Shown: positions 1 through 9,725 of the stretch, piece after piece
Numbering within the stretch: the first letter of the stretch is position 1
Layout of the letters: each line of letters starts with the position of its first letter
Source: Vanrija pseudolonga
Lineage: Eukaryota; Basidiomycota; Tremellomycetes; Trichosporonales; Trichosporonaceae
Direction of reading: 5' to 3'
Assembly (NCBI RefSeq): GCF_020906515.1
Contig: NC_085852.1
Location: 2,666,001 to 2,730,000 of the forward strand
DNA length: 64,000 bases
Made by a program: the position numbers and the translations under genes
The notes under the pieces: generated by a model
What the model saw: the letters and a program-made list of their open reading frames with translations, nothing else
Told to the model about the DNA's origin: nothing
Database searches by the model: none

Positions 1-609
1 AACTCTTGGGCGCGCCGGCGCAAGAACTGAAGGGGTAGATCCAGTAGGAAGTGGAAGATAACCGAGTATAGCGAGTGAACCAGAAGGAAGGTGAGGTCAA
101 TGTGCTTTTCGTAGCGGCGAATGGCTGGAACGAGGAGCTGCTCGAAGAGCCAGCCCGAAGTCTGAGGCTGTCAGTGTCCACCCACTCGATCCCAACTCAC
201 CTCTACGCGCCAGACTGCAGACACCAGAAGGGCCAGTTGCTTTAAAGATGCGTAGAATGGGAACCAGTAGAGGAGGGCATCGCAAATGATTGTGACAGGC
301 TCGGCGGCGACCTGAGGGGCGAGTTAGGATTGTTGAGTGCAGCGCAAGGCACACATCACTCACAAACACAATCCACGACGTCAGGCACTGCCTCATGAGA
401 CGGCGCCGAGTGGTCACGCCGACGCGCCGCCCATTCTGTCGCACAGTCTTGAGGGCCCTAAACGTGTCCAAGAGACTCAGACACAGCCTGTTCCGTCAGC
501 AACGCACGGGTCGTTTGGGGCGTCCTTACCAGAGTGTTTGGAGCACATTCCCCCTCACGGCGACTGTGAGCAGGGCCAAGGCTCCGACGACGATCAGTAG
601 GCTGTCCAT
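1..609 (-). CDS. REEP/HVA22 (TB2/DP1) family ER membrane protein, partial
   Basis: The coding sequence starts at the ATG at 609 and runs off the left edge, so the C-terminus is missing. It opens with a hydrophobic helix (MDSLLIVVGALALLTVAV). After short introns come SWIVF, then LLYWFPFYASLKQLALL, then SGWLFEQLLVPAIRRYEKHI. This order, with a W-V-F helix, an LLYW-PFY helix and a basic YEKHID segment, is the signature of REEP/HVA22/Yop1 proteins, which insert as hairpins and shape tubular ER. Introns use GTAAGG and GTGAGT donors, at about 526 and 363. An upstream in-frame codon also exists (to 729), but the 609 ATG gives the usual short N-terminus. It is head-to-head with LSM14. The family call is fairly safe; which REEP subtype it is remains open. 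Confidence 0.72.
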
Positions 610-1002
610 CGCGGCATGTCGAGAGGTGGAGGGGAAGACGGCCGCGATGTTGGGCAGGTGGCGTGGTGAATGTGGAGGAAGGACGATTTGTTGTTGTTGT
701 GGCCGCTTGAAAGGCATTCGCGTGGACACAAGTAATCAGTGATTTGTTAGGACACTTTTGTAATAATTTATCCCAATCGGGCTCAGCGTCATCTGTTTCG
801 TCAGTGCCCGCGCGTCACCTCCAACTGCTGCTGGCTTCTAACTCGTCCTCCTTTCCCCTCTCTACTCCTCTCTCATCATCCCTTCGCCTCCTCCCGCATC
901 ACGCTATTGTTTGCATTGCTATCCAAGCAACTCCTGTGAACCTCCTTCCTCCATCGAATCCCCCAATACTCCTCCCAGCACCCCCTTCAAACAGCGCCAA
1001 TC
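610..1002. promoter_or_regulatory. Divergent intergenic region, REEP-like / LSM14
   Basis: These 393 bases separate two divergent start codons. The LSM14 side, about 835-1000, is pyrimidine-rich (CCTCCTTTCCCCTCTCTACTC), as is common in leaders of fungal housekeeping genes. I see no clear TATA box and no coding signal. Confidence 0.5.
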
Positions 1003-2273
1003 ATGGACTACAGCCAGTACAAGGGGTAAGTCTTCCCTCCCCTCTCTGCTCTCAGCTCAGTAGTGCCAAGGCTCACCTCCCCCAGCCGGCCCTTCCAGGT
1101 CATCTCCAAGCTCAAGGTCCGCTACACCGGTATCTTCCAGGACATCGACCAGGAGTCTCAAACGATCTGCCTGTCTGAGGGTGAGTCGATCGTCTGGCAG
1201 CGTGGCATTAACGCCCTCAGTGTACAACCACGGAACAGAGGACCGCGAGACTGCTCGAGTCCTCCCAAGATCCTCGGCCTCCCTTGGTTGGGTTCGCTTC
1301 CAGTGGGTTTCAAGTGCGACAGAATGCTGACCCGCCCAGCACCAACTCGATCGACTCGCTGGCGCTGGTTGAGAACTACATCCCCCCTCAGAGTGACGAG
1401 CACCCTGTGGACCCCATCCTTGCCTCTGTCGTGAGTTACTGTCCTCATCCTTTGACCTCACCCCTCTCAACCTCGAATGATGAAGCATTTTTCGGATGTA
1501 AATGCCTTCGGGCGCCAGTCCGAGAGCGCAAAACCCATGTGGACATCTCCGTTGCCTTCCTTCTGAACCTACCCTGCTCAAGCCCCCTTTCCTCACTATC
1601 TAGGATATCCGCTGACTGGTTGTAGAGCAAGAGCGGACCATCCCAGTCGTCTCGATCGGGCCCATCTGGAGCTGGTCTGCCGCCCAAGCCTGCTGGCGCG
1701 AACTCTGCAAACGCTGCCCTTGACCGCGTCCAGAAGTCGTTGAACGATCTCTCTGTTGACGGCGGCAACAGGCGAAGGCGCCCTCAGGCTCCCGCTGTTC
1801 CTGACACCGAGTTCGACTTCTCCAAGGGAAACGAGCGGTTCCAGCAGGAACGGCAGGCTCTGAAGGCGGCCAACTCGGACCTCGCGGCTACAAAGTCCAA
1901 GGTTCCCGAAACTGTCGAGGTCGGCGAGCTCGACGAGGACACCGACGTCCACCCCAGTGTGGTGGCCAAGGAAGAGGAGCCGGTGGCGGCACCGAAGCCC
2001 CAGGCCAAGACGGCATCGTACAAGAAGGCCGACTTCTTTGACAACATCAGCGCCGACTCGTCGCGCGTCAGCCGCGCCGACGAGAGGCATCGCAACTATG
2101 ACACGTTTGGCGAGGCTGGTGGACCCGGCCAGCAGGGAGGCAGCGGCGGCCAGCGGTACGGCGGTGGTGGTCAGCGCGGCGGTCAGCGTGGAGGCCGTGG
2201 CCGTGGAGGAGGCCAGCGCGGTGGGCGGGGCGGGTTCGGTCACAGCCAGCAGGGCTTTGTGCACACGCAGTAG
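1003..2273 (+). CDS. SCD6: LSM14/Scd6 family mRNP protein (translation repression, decapping)
   Basis: Scd6/LSm14 proteins bind eIF4G and the decapping machinery and act in P-bodies. Exon 1 (1003-1025) encodes MDYSQYKG and joins at 1086 to RPFQVISKLKVRYTGIF, the start of the LSm14 domain. VYNHGTEDRE, in the next exon, matches the conserved FGTEDR loop. A 37-base intron with a CTGAC branch site lies near 1306-1342. The last exon, from about 1626, holds the DFDF-type segment (EFDFSKGNERF), the FFD box (KADFFDNIS), the TFG box (RNYDTFGEAG) and an RGG-rich tail (GGQRGGRGRGGGQRGG) ending at the TAG at 2271-2273. Domain order is complete for the family. It is convergent with the PAP2 gene, stop codons 86 bases apart. 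Confidence 0.9.
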
Positions 2274-2359
2274 TTGAGAGGTGGTCCTTCTGAAGTCAAA
2301 GCAAAGCAGCAGCACAACCCAAGTGTGTAGAGCAGCCCAATGCATTGTATGATAGATTT

Positions 2360-3043
2360 TTACTTTGACCAGACGAGTCGCCGAGTGACGTCTATGGCGG
2401 TCTGGATGTTGGTCTCGATCGACGGCACATTGTCCCAAAGGGATGACCAGGTGAATGCGCCGATCGCACCGACTACGGCTCCGCCAAGCACCTGCGGGAC
2501 AGTGTGGTACCCGAGCTCAACTCTGCTCCAGATGGTGGTGCCGCACACGGCCGTGAGCACTGCGCGCTCGCCCCACGTGGATGCCGAGACGAGCGGGAGG
2601 ATGGGGAAGAGGTAGAAGAAGTAGTAGGACAGGGCGGTCGAGTGCGAGCTTGGCATCCCGTACGTCTGCTTGGTCTTGACTGGCGCCGTCTTGTTGGACT
2701 CTGGCGGCGGCGTATCGGGCCGTGGCTCGCGGATCAGCTTCTTTGCGACTTTGGCTGTGGGATGTGAGCGGGCGATGGGCAAACGACGACGACAACTGGA
2801 GGCAGCAGCACCCACCCATCAGCGTCGACGCCACGGCGCCCAGGCTGAACCACACGGCTAGTGGCGACTGCGTGTACAGGATCGTCGCGGCCGTGGCTGC
2901 TGTGACGGTCGCATGGGTCTGTCTTGTCAGTCGTGCGTGTCCTAAATGTGATACACGAGGGAGGGACCCCCACTCACTTGATCCAGGAAGTAGAGGAGAA
3001 ACGAAGGGTAGTCTGACGGCTTGTGGGGATGAAGGATTCCCAT
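2360..3043 (-). CDS. PAP2-family phosphatase, dolichyl-diphosphatase-like
   Basis: This is probably an ER-membrane phosphatase recycling dolichyl diphosphate for N-glycosylation (Cax4/DOLPP1 type). All three PAP2 motifs are visible: KKLIREPRP, then YGMPSSHST, then SRVELGYHTVPQVLGG, with the H of PSSH and the SR...H acting in catalysis. YGMPSSHS followed by a YHT-QVL-G segment is closer to dolichyldiphosphatases than to lipid phosphate phosphatases. The chosen start, ATG at 3041-3043, gives MGILHPHKPSDYPSFLLYFL. The lumenal YDPxDP-type N-terminal motif of classical Cax4 is not obvious, so a related PAP2 phosphatase is possible. Upstream in frame is MIQDCGAKVEPVEADRPW (around 3184), but it would need a poor GTTGCT donor and was not used. 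Confidence 0.7.
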
Positions 3044-3331
3044 TATTGGCTATGCAAGGTGTGCTGAAGTCGAGCGAGTCGTGAGTGAACCAGCAGCAAC
3101 GAATGTCTGGCGAGCGCGGTTGGAGTGAACCCAGGGGCGATCGGCCTCCACCGGCTCCACCTTGGCGCCACAGTCCTGGATCATTCTGCCACCCATGACG
3201 TCCTGGACCACACCTTAGTTCTGCATGCTCGCATACAGAAGGTAGCAGCATGCTACAGCCCTACACCACAATCAACGTACAACAACATGTTTGCCCACCC
3301 AGACCACACGCCCCCTCACCACTACAGACCT

Positions 3332-4663
3332 TTACTCTGCCGTCCGGTCGGGTATGAAAAATGTCAACACACCGCCTGCCTCTCGGATGTCCCCTGTTGA
3401 GGGTCAGCACACAAACATGCCCAATACCTACCGATGTACACGTAGGCAATGAGACAGTGGTCCTCGCAGATGCCTGAGCTGTCAGCGATGCTCTTTCTTG
3501 CGTACTACACTACTCACAGGCAATGGCGTCGCCTCCAACGTGGTGACTCGTGAGGAACTTTTGGAAACCTCGAATGGAGACATTGGTTTTGAACATCTTC
3601 TCCTTTGGAGGGGCCTCGGCCTCCGAGTCGTCACCTGAAGGGGTTGTTAACAACTTTCAAGCAGAGTCTACTCACCAATTGAGTTTGGAATGCCCAAGTT
3701 GGACCACGTCGTGGACATTTGCAGACTCGTAGATTTCACTCGCAGCTCCATGGTTCCCTCCTTCAAGGCGTCAGCTTCAACTGTACAGCTGGCGTTGCAC
3801 CCGACGTACATGGTTGGCTGATATCGCGACATTATCAGAGAGGTGACTCAGGCGTGAGACGATGACCTTCAGTTCGGCGAGGTTCGGAAGAACGAGGTGG
3901 ATCTGAACGCGCATCAGCAGCGCCTGGCACGTCGATGGCTCACATCTGGAGGCGGACACAGTGGCTCGTTGAGCTCGCTCTGCCTCCTCGAGGTAATGAT
4001 GTGAACGGCTACTTCGTGCGTGATGTGCATCATGTGACCGGACTGGTTCTGCAAGGTTAGAGCCCAGGCTCGATGCTCACGCACCTTGCCCTTGATATCA
4101 AAGGCCCAGATCGCCCTCGAGTCACGCTTGTTGAGCTTCAGCATGACGTCCGAGTCCGTGAGAGACGTCGCATTCTGTCGTGGGTTGTCGCCCGCACTGC
4201 CGCCTGACGGTGTCAACAATAGATCTGAACCGCGCTCACTTGTGGTATCTGCACTCTTGAGAACCTTGAGGAACGCATCGAGGTTGATTTCTAGCCATAT
4301 TTCATTGTTGGCGTTTGACTCTATTCGGTAGTGATCGAAGAGGGTTGGCTAAGAGGTCAGCGAGAAGGAAGGAAGGCAACTCGTCGTTGACGCTCACCAC
4401 CTTGACTTGTCTGCGATCATGTCAGTCACACGGCAACGAGCAGATCCAAGAGGTGCGACTCACGACCACACCTGGACGCCATCCTTCCCCTCATTACCAG
4501 GGATGATAAAGTGGACCTTCTCTTCGCTGAGGCGGATGACACAAACCTTGGCCAGTGCTGCCAGGGAACGGACAATTTCTCATGAGTCAGTTTGCTGAAC
4601 TGGTGAGGGGAGACACATACTGTGCAGTAACGCGACGTGTGCAATACGCGTCCTGAACCTCAT
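3332..4663 (-). CDS. HUS1: Hus1-like subunit of the 9-1-1 DNA damage clamp
   Basis: Hus1 forms the Rad9-Rad1-Hus1 ring loaded at damaged DNA to trigger checkpoint kinases. The N-terminus MRFRTRIAHVALLH, joined over an intron to TLAKVCVIRLSEEKVHFI, matches the canonical MKFRA-I-D...LAK-C-LRL-EKL-FI start. Further exons give NEIWLEINLDAFLKVLK, then DVMLKLNKRDSRAIWAFDIKG, then HEVAVHI, the linker region IHLVLPNLAELKVIVSRL, and KFLTSHHVGGDAIA followed by CEDHCLIAYVYIG. The last exon ends DIREAGGVLTFFIPDRTAE, equivalent to the conserved GV-TFFIPAR tail; the stop is at 3332-3334. At least seven short introns are needed. Assignment is secure from both termini. Confidence 0.87.
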
Positions 4664-5495
4664 TGGAACGGGGGTGAGGTTGCGGGCGAGCTGCTTCAAG
4701 TCGGAGCAGCTTCGGCCAGTCAAAGGGTCGGCCAGTTGCCACTGTCGGGGACGATTGTTGTTGCCCAGCCTGGCTATACTGCCAGTATGTCGACGATACG
4801 AAGAATTTTGGTTATCCAGAGATCCAGAAAGTTGTTGGAGGTTGCCTAGAAGTGTAAAGACGAGCAGTTGACAGAAGGGAAGGTGCAAGCAGACCACCTA
4901 CCTAGCCACCTGGGGTTTTGCTCGTGCGTCATTTGTTTTTGTAGACTGAAAGCTCAAACGCGTCACCTCGACTTTTGCACGTGACAAGGATTCAACGAGC
5001 CGTCCCTTTCAGGCCCGTTAATATTTGGCGCGCCTTTATTTTCACCTGACCGTGCCCAAGCCGCCCGCCCACCAGCGCCCACCGCCCCGCCCGCTGCGAC
5101 GCCTCTCCCGGCCGCCTGCGCGGCGCGCCCCTGCATTGAGCCCTGGCCTGGCTGGCTGGCTGCACTGTGAGCCGCGCCCCTCCCTGTGATGCCACCGCTG
5201 CTGTGCGCGCGTCAGCACCCACAGCCCACAGCTGCACCGCACACACGCACTTAGGAAGCTTCGTCGTCGACACCCACCACCACCACCACCACCACCAGCA
5301 CGGCCCATTCCAGCCCACAGCCCCCTTGGCTTTCAACACTCGACTTGTCAACCGCAACAAGGTCACTGTTATCAGCAACCTCGTCGCATACCCCGCCACC
5401 CAAGCAGCAACAGCAGTATCACCACCTGCTACGCACCACCCCGACGCGTATCGTCTCCTGGAAATCGACCTATCAGTCGCCCTATCAAAACTACA
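4664..5495. promoter_or_regulatory. Divergent region HUS1 / v-SNARE with long SNARE leader
   Basis: These 832 bases lie between divergent starts. The half next to the SNARE gene is strongly C-rich on the plus strand. It contains a trinucleotide (CAC) run at about 5274-5298 and CAGCAACAGCAGTATCACC-like purine/pyrimidine sequence, which looks like a long transcribed leader. Short open frames here, including a poly-His reading of the CAC run, look like chance. Confidence 0.45.
5274..5298 (+). repeat. (CAC)n microsatellite in v-SNARE leader
   Basis: About eight consecutive CAC/CCA triplets occur upstream of the SNARE start codon, probably inside the 5' untranslated leader. Such runs are length-variable and would make a strain marker. 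Confidence 0.8.
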
Positions 5496-6192
5496 ATGTG
5501 TGTGACGTCGCCTTGACCCAGCGACAGACACATCCAGTTTGCCACAGGATGCTGACATTGACCCCAGGTCGTCTGAGCCTTACGACCCATACATCCCCTC
5601 GGGATCCGCGTCTGGTGGTGGTGCCGGCCCCTCGTCGGGTGCCGCGGGCAACAACCCCCAGAACAAGAAGGTGGGACTCTTTTGATTGTTGCAGCGCGGG
5701 CCATCTCCACCCACGCGCTGGACTCTTCACTGCACTGTAGCTGACACGAACGCTGCAGATTGCCGACATCCAGGCCCAGATCGACTCGACGGTTGACATT
5801 ATGCACCAAAACATCACCAAGGTCGCGGAGCGTGGCGAGCGACTGGACGCCCTCCAGGACAAGACTGGTGCGTTGTGGTGGCTAGCCGCTGCCAAGTCCC
5901 TTGGTCACTAACTGCGCCTTTAGACAACCTTGCTGTGTCGGCTCAGGGCTTCCGTCGTGGTGCTAGCCGTGTGAGGAAGCAGATGTGGTGCGTAGCTGCG
6001 CTTGGGTAGAGGGACCAGAGCACTGATTTCGCACAGGTGGAAGGACATGAAGATGCGCATCATTATCGGCGTCGGCATCGTCATTCTGATTGTCATCATT
6101 GTCGTCCCCATCGTTAACGCGTACGTCTTTACTCATTGGGTACATCTGCAGGGTATGATGCTGACGGTCTCCCCAGTTTCAAGCACAAGTAA
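5496..6192 (+). CDS. Synaptobrevin-type R-SNARE (Snc1/VAMP-like)
   Basis: This is a v-SNARE of exocytic or endosomal vesicles. After a G/S-rich N-terminus ([17 protein letters not shown]) come the R-SNARE core [19 protein letters not shown], then [33 protein letters not shown] and MWWKDMK. The core carries the zero-layer Arg ([10 protein letters not shown]). A single C-terminal anchor follows ([19 protein letters not shown]), ending NAFKHK. The start codon is split by an intron: AT at 5496-5497, G at 5568. That reading gives [13 protein letters not shown] in frame with everything downstream. Other introns interrupt NKK/IAD, DKT/DNL, QMW/WKD and VNA/FKHK. Length, about 115 residues, is normal for Snc/VAMP. 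Confidence 0.88.
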
Positions 6193-6433
6193 ACGAAGGC
6201 GGCCTTCTTAGATTGCGCAGTGACGATGGTTTGACACAAAACGTCCTCCGTACCCCATCGCTTTCCTTTGTATTTGTTTCTTCTCCTCCGACGAGGTCAA
6301 ACGCTTCGAGATGCTAACATGTGTGACATGAGGGGGTCTACTTTGGACTAGAAAACTACACTTCGCTCAGGAATGCTGACAGACTATCTGGCTACAGGTC
6401 ATGGGGGGTTGTATGCTGCGGGGGTGGGCGGGC

Positions 6434-8951
6434 TCAGCCAAAACGATCGCCAGGTGCGCGGCGAGGTACCGAGCCGCTGGCGCCACCGTGAGTGCGACGC
6501 TGGCTGGAAAGATTGACTCGCGAAAGGTCGCCTGTGACGGTGGAAAGTGGAGTAACGGGTGCGTCAGAGGGCAGGGCAGACCTGGATGCGGCTTGAACAC
6601 CAACTTCAGAGTTGGGCGTTGATGGTGTAGATGAGGATGATCGCGGGCTCAGCAGACGGGCTATGTCACGTCTACCGGCTGCAATCCTCTGGGACACGGA
6701 TTGTGCAATTGAGGGGGAGCTTGGTGCCGAGGGTTCGTCCATCAGCTGTTGAGGCCCAGACGTCTCCTCTTGAAACGACTGCTGGGCCTGAAGGAAGGTA
6801 GCGGATGACGTGGAGGATTCTGAGCCCCGACGAGTTGAGGACGCCTCGGAATCGGATGCTTGGAGCTCTGCCAGAGCGTTGAGATGGTTCCTCAGCAATG
6901 TCACTCCTGGTCCGGAGTAAACACAAAAAGCCCGTTGCTGATGAGGGTTGAAGCTCTGCAAGGTCAGCCACACGCTGGGTATGGCAACACGAACCGAGGG
7001 AGCAGGCCTGCAGAATTGCTGCAGGTCTTGTGTCTTGAAAACCGAGATGCCAGTAAGGCTCAAATGGGTAAGGCGCAGTAACCGATTGAGAAGAAAGGTG
7101 ACCGCGCTGACAGACACGTTTTCGCAGAAGGAGAGGTGGACACGCTCCAGTGTCGAGTAGCGCTCAGAAAGGGCATGGATACCCTCGTCAGTGACGTTCA
7201 CAACCTGAGTGTCAGATGCAGCCTTCATTCCCTAGCCTTCACGCTTACTTTGACAAGGCCGATTCGGCGAAGCTTCGGTAGCTGCTTGGCGAGCGCGATA
7301 ACACTCTGATCTGTCAACAAGTGGCAGTCTGCCAGGATGTTAGCGCTACACATGGAGCTGCTATTTGAACCAGACTCACTGGCAAGATCGATGTAGCGAA
7401 GTCTGGTGCAGGTGTGGGCAAGCTTCACAACTGACGCATCTGTGATGCTAGAACGTCAGTGGTGCGTTCGGAGGATGCCACTTACAAAGATACGTGGCCT
7501 AGGTGCAGGTAGTGTAGATGCTTGCCTAGGCGAGTAATACTGTCGACCGAAGCATCTGTTAGGTTCACACACTTGGCAAGAGTGATGCTTCTCAGCTTGC
7601 TGGCATTATTGACCAAGCTCTCAATGGCCTGATCCCGAAGGAGGGTGCAACTCGTGAAGTCCACCTGTCGCAGCTGTTCAAAATGAAGAGTCACCGGTCT
7701 CAGGAGGACAGGGTCTACGTCCGGCGGGCTCGTGGCGGTCGATGGCATGGCTTTGGGAGCAGTCACCCCTGCTTGCAAGTACCAGGGATATGCCCCCAGT
7801 CTGTGGAGTAGCGCTTGCTCACTCAGCTCTGGGATCTTCTCGAGATCCGGAATCGCCCAGTCGTTGATGACCTTGTTGTCATTCATGCGTAGTTCCCGAA
7901 GGTACTGGGTGTTCAAGAACATCGCGATCGTGCTGTCGTTGGAGAGCTGAGGCACGCTAGCCAGATCCAGCTCGAGAAGAAGAGGGCAGGCTCGAACCAA
8001 GGCAACGATGGAACGGTCGGTGAGACGTTGACAGCCGCTCAGCTTGATCTGGGACGTCAGGGCGGAAAGCGCTCTCTTCTTACCCTCCGTAGATTCTTCA
8101 TACTGCCAGCAATGGCGAGTACTCCTTCATCCGTGAGTTGCTTACAATCTGTAAGGTTGAGGCCCTGGGTCTTCGGGCAGTTGGCGGCAATCCCTTGCGT
8201 CACCTCGTCGTCAACGTCCGTGACACCGCTCACGTCGATGGCAATGAGCTCCTTCAGTTCGCGGAAGACGTCGTTGAGCGCCTTTGGCGTGAGGTGCACG
8301 GCTCCAGCAAGCGTCAACCTCTCGAGGCGCTTGCAGACAGCGATTCCACGAAACAGGTCGTCGTTGACCTCGCGAGCGAATCCTGCAATGGAGAGTCGCT
8401 TTATGATGTCGGTGTAAGGCAGAAGCGTCTTCGGGCTCGACAGAACTCTGACAAAGGATGCGAACCCTTCAACGTTGTTGAGGGCGGGCTTCTGCCATAG
8501 AAGAGGGTAGCCTGCCAGGCACCACGACCTGGAGACCTGCATGGCAGAAAGGAGGTCGCCGTTGGCTGGCAGGTAGCGCATGATCTGGAGGGTCAGAAAC
8601 AAAGGCTTCTTCAAAGGCATGACTCACGTGGATCAGGAGCTCTGCAGGCAGCAGCGACGCCATACCAGCCTGTCGAGGAGAAGGGGAGCTCCTTTGTCGT
8701 GGCCAGACGCTGACGTCTTGGTTCCCCATCACATCACGATCGTCCTCCAGGATTCCACTGTCACTCACGCTCGCAGAGGATTCTGACGAGCTGCGTAGGC
8801 GGCCGCGGAGCTTGCGGAAGAACGAACTCGGGTGCAATGGTGTTGACGCCGACGACCCTACGCCCCCGGGAGTGGAGACCTCATCCTGGCGGTTGAACCA
8901 CGGACGCGGAGTGGGGTCGTGACTGTGCCTCTCTGCATCCTGCTCGCTCAT
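6434..8951 (-). CDS. GRR1: Grr1-type F-box / leucine-rich-repeat protein, SCF substrate receptor
   Basis: This is an F-box substrate adaptor of SCF ubiquitin ligases; in yeasts Grr1 degrades G1 cyclins and links nutrient sensing to the cell cycle. A disordered Ser-rich N-terminus (MSEQDAERHSHDPTPRPW, ATG at 8951) leads to the F-box, split by an intron at LPAELLIH/IMRYLP, then SAMQVSRSWCLAGYPLLW. Many LRRs of the cysteine/asparagine type follow, such as LNLTDCKQLTDEGVLAIAG, SITLAKCVNLTDASVDSITR and VHLSFCENVSVSAVTFLLN. After the repeats comes QQRAFCVYSGPGVTLLRNHL, matching the conserved post-LRR CFVSG-GV--LR--L block of Grr1 orthologues. The C-terminal ~170 residues are Ser/Thr-rich and likely disordered. 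It is convergent with the v-SNARE gene. Confidence 0.85.
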
Positions 8952-9725
8952 GGTCAACCGTCACACACAATAACCAGAGCGAGTCTAGTAAGTCAGCGCA
9001 CGCGAAACTGCCAAGAGACGCCCAGGAGGTGACTCACAGCAGGGTGGTTGAGGGAACACGGGTTCAAGATGAATGTGAGCAAGGGGTCCTTGGCAAGACG
9101 GGAGTGTATGTCAAACCACCCGGTGGTTTGAGTTTGTCGAAGGGGTAATGTGTCGATGTGCACTGAGAGGGGGCAATGGAGAGGGGGAAAGAAGAGGGGG
9201 GGGGGTGAAGGTGGGGAGAATGGGAGAAGAATGATGATTGTGGTGAACAAGACAGCAGTTGCCAGCTACCGGAGACGACGACTGAGTGACTGATTGACTG
9301 ATTGACTGATTGATGCAAGTGGCCGAACGAGCAGAGGCTACTTACTTGCGAGCGGCAGCATTGTTGTCATGTGTATGGGACACATCCACCATCACTGTGC
9401 CAGGGAGGGAGCGGCGACCACTGACTGCTTGGCCATCATCACGTGACTGTAATCTGACCCCACCCACCCACCTGTTTGCCTGCTGGCCGCCTGCGTGCCA
9501 CCCACCCACCGGCTTGGTCGTCGTCACTGCCGTTGTGCATCGAAGTTGCCGTGAGCGAGTCGTCTGGTCGTCTGCCAGTTGTCAACAACTGCAACATTAT
9601 CATCGTACAAACACGTATTCAAACTCGCCACTACCACCAAGAAACAAGCCTCGCAACTAGACCCTTCTCCACCTGATACTGGCGCCAACTAGTATCGCGC
9701 TGGATAAGAGGGTCGGTCCATCTCA
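8952..9725. promoter_or_regulatory. Divergent region GRR1 / NEO1
   Basis: These 774 bases without a supported gene hold a run of ten G at 9196-9205 and three copies of the 8-mer GACTGATT at 9288-9311. They also contain repeated CACCCACC blocks near 9460-9510. I see no coding exon with splice support. Confidence 0.45.
9288..9311 (+). repeat. Short tandem repeat (GACTGATT)x3
   Basis: Three perfect head-to-tail copies of an 8-base unit, with a partial fourth (GATG), lie between the divergent starts of GRR1 and NEO1. Confidence 0.85.

Noticed and set aside
1596-2438. 280-codon minus-strand frame over LSM14
   Set aside because: The plus strand has all LSM14 motifs with splice support; the minus frame is Leu/Ala/Val repetitive and unsupported.
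3044-3251. Upstream exon for the PAP2 phosphatase (MIQDCGAKVEPVEADRPW)
   Set aside because: The joining intron would need a GTTGCT donor, and the ATG at 3043 already gives a sensible N-terminus.
5272-5310. Poly-histidine protein in the SNARE leader
   Set aside because: It results from reading a CAC microsatellite in an untranslated leader. No splice or homology support.
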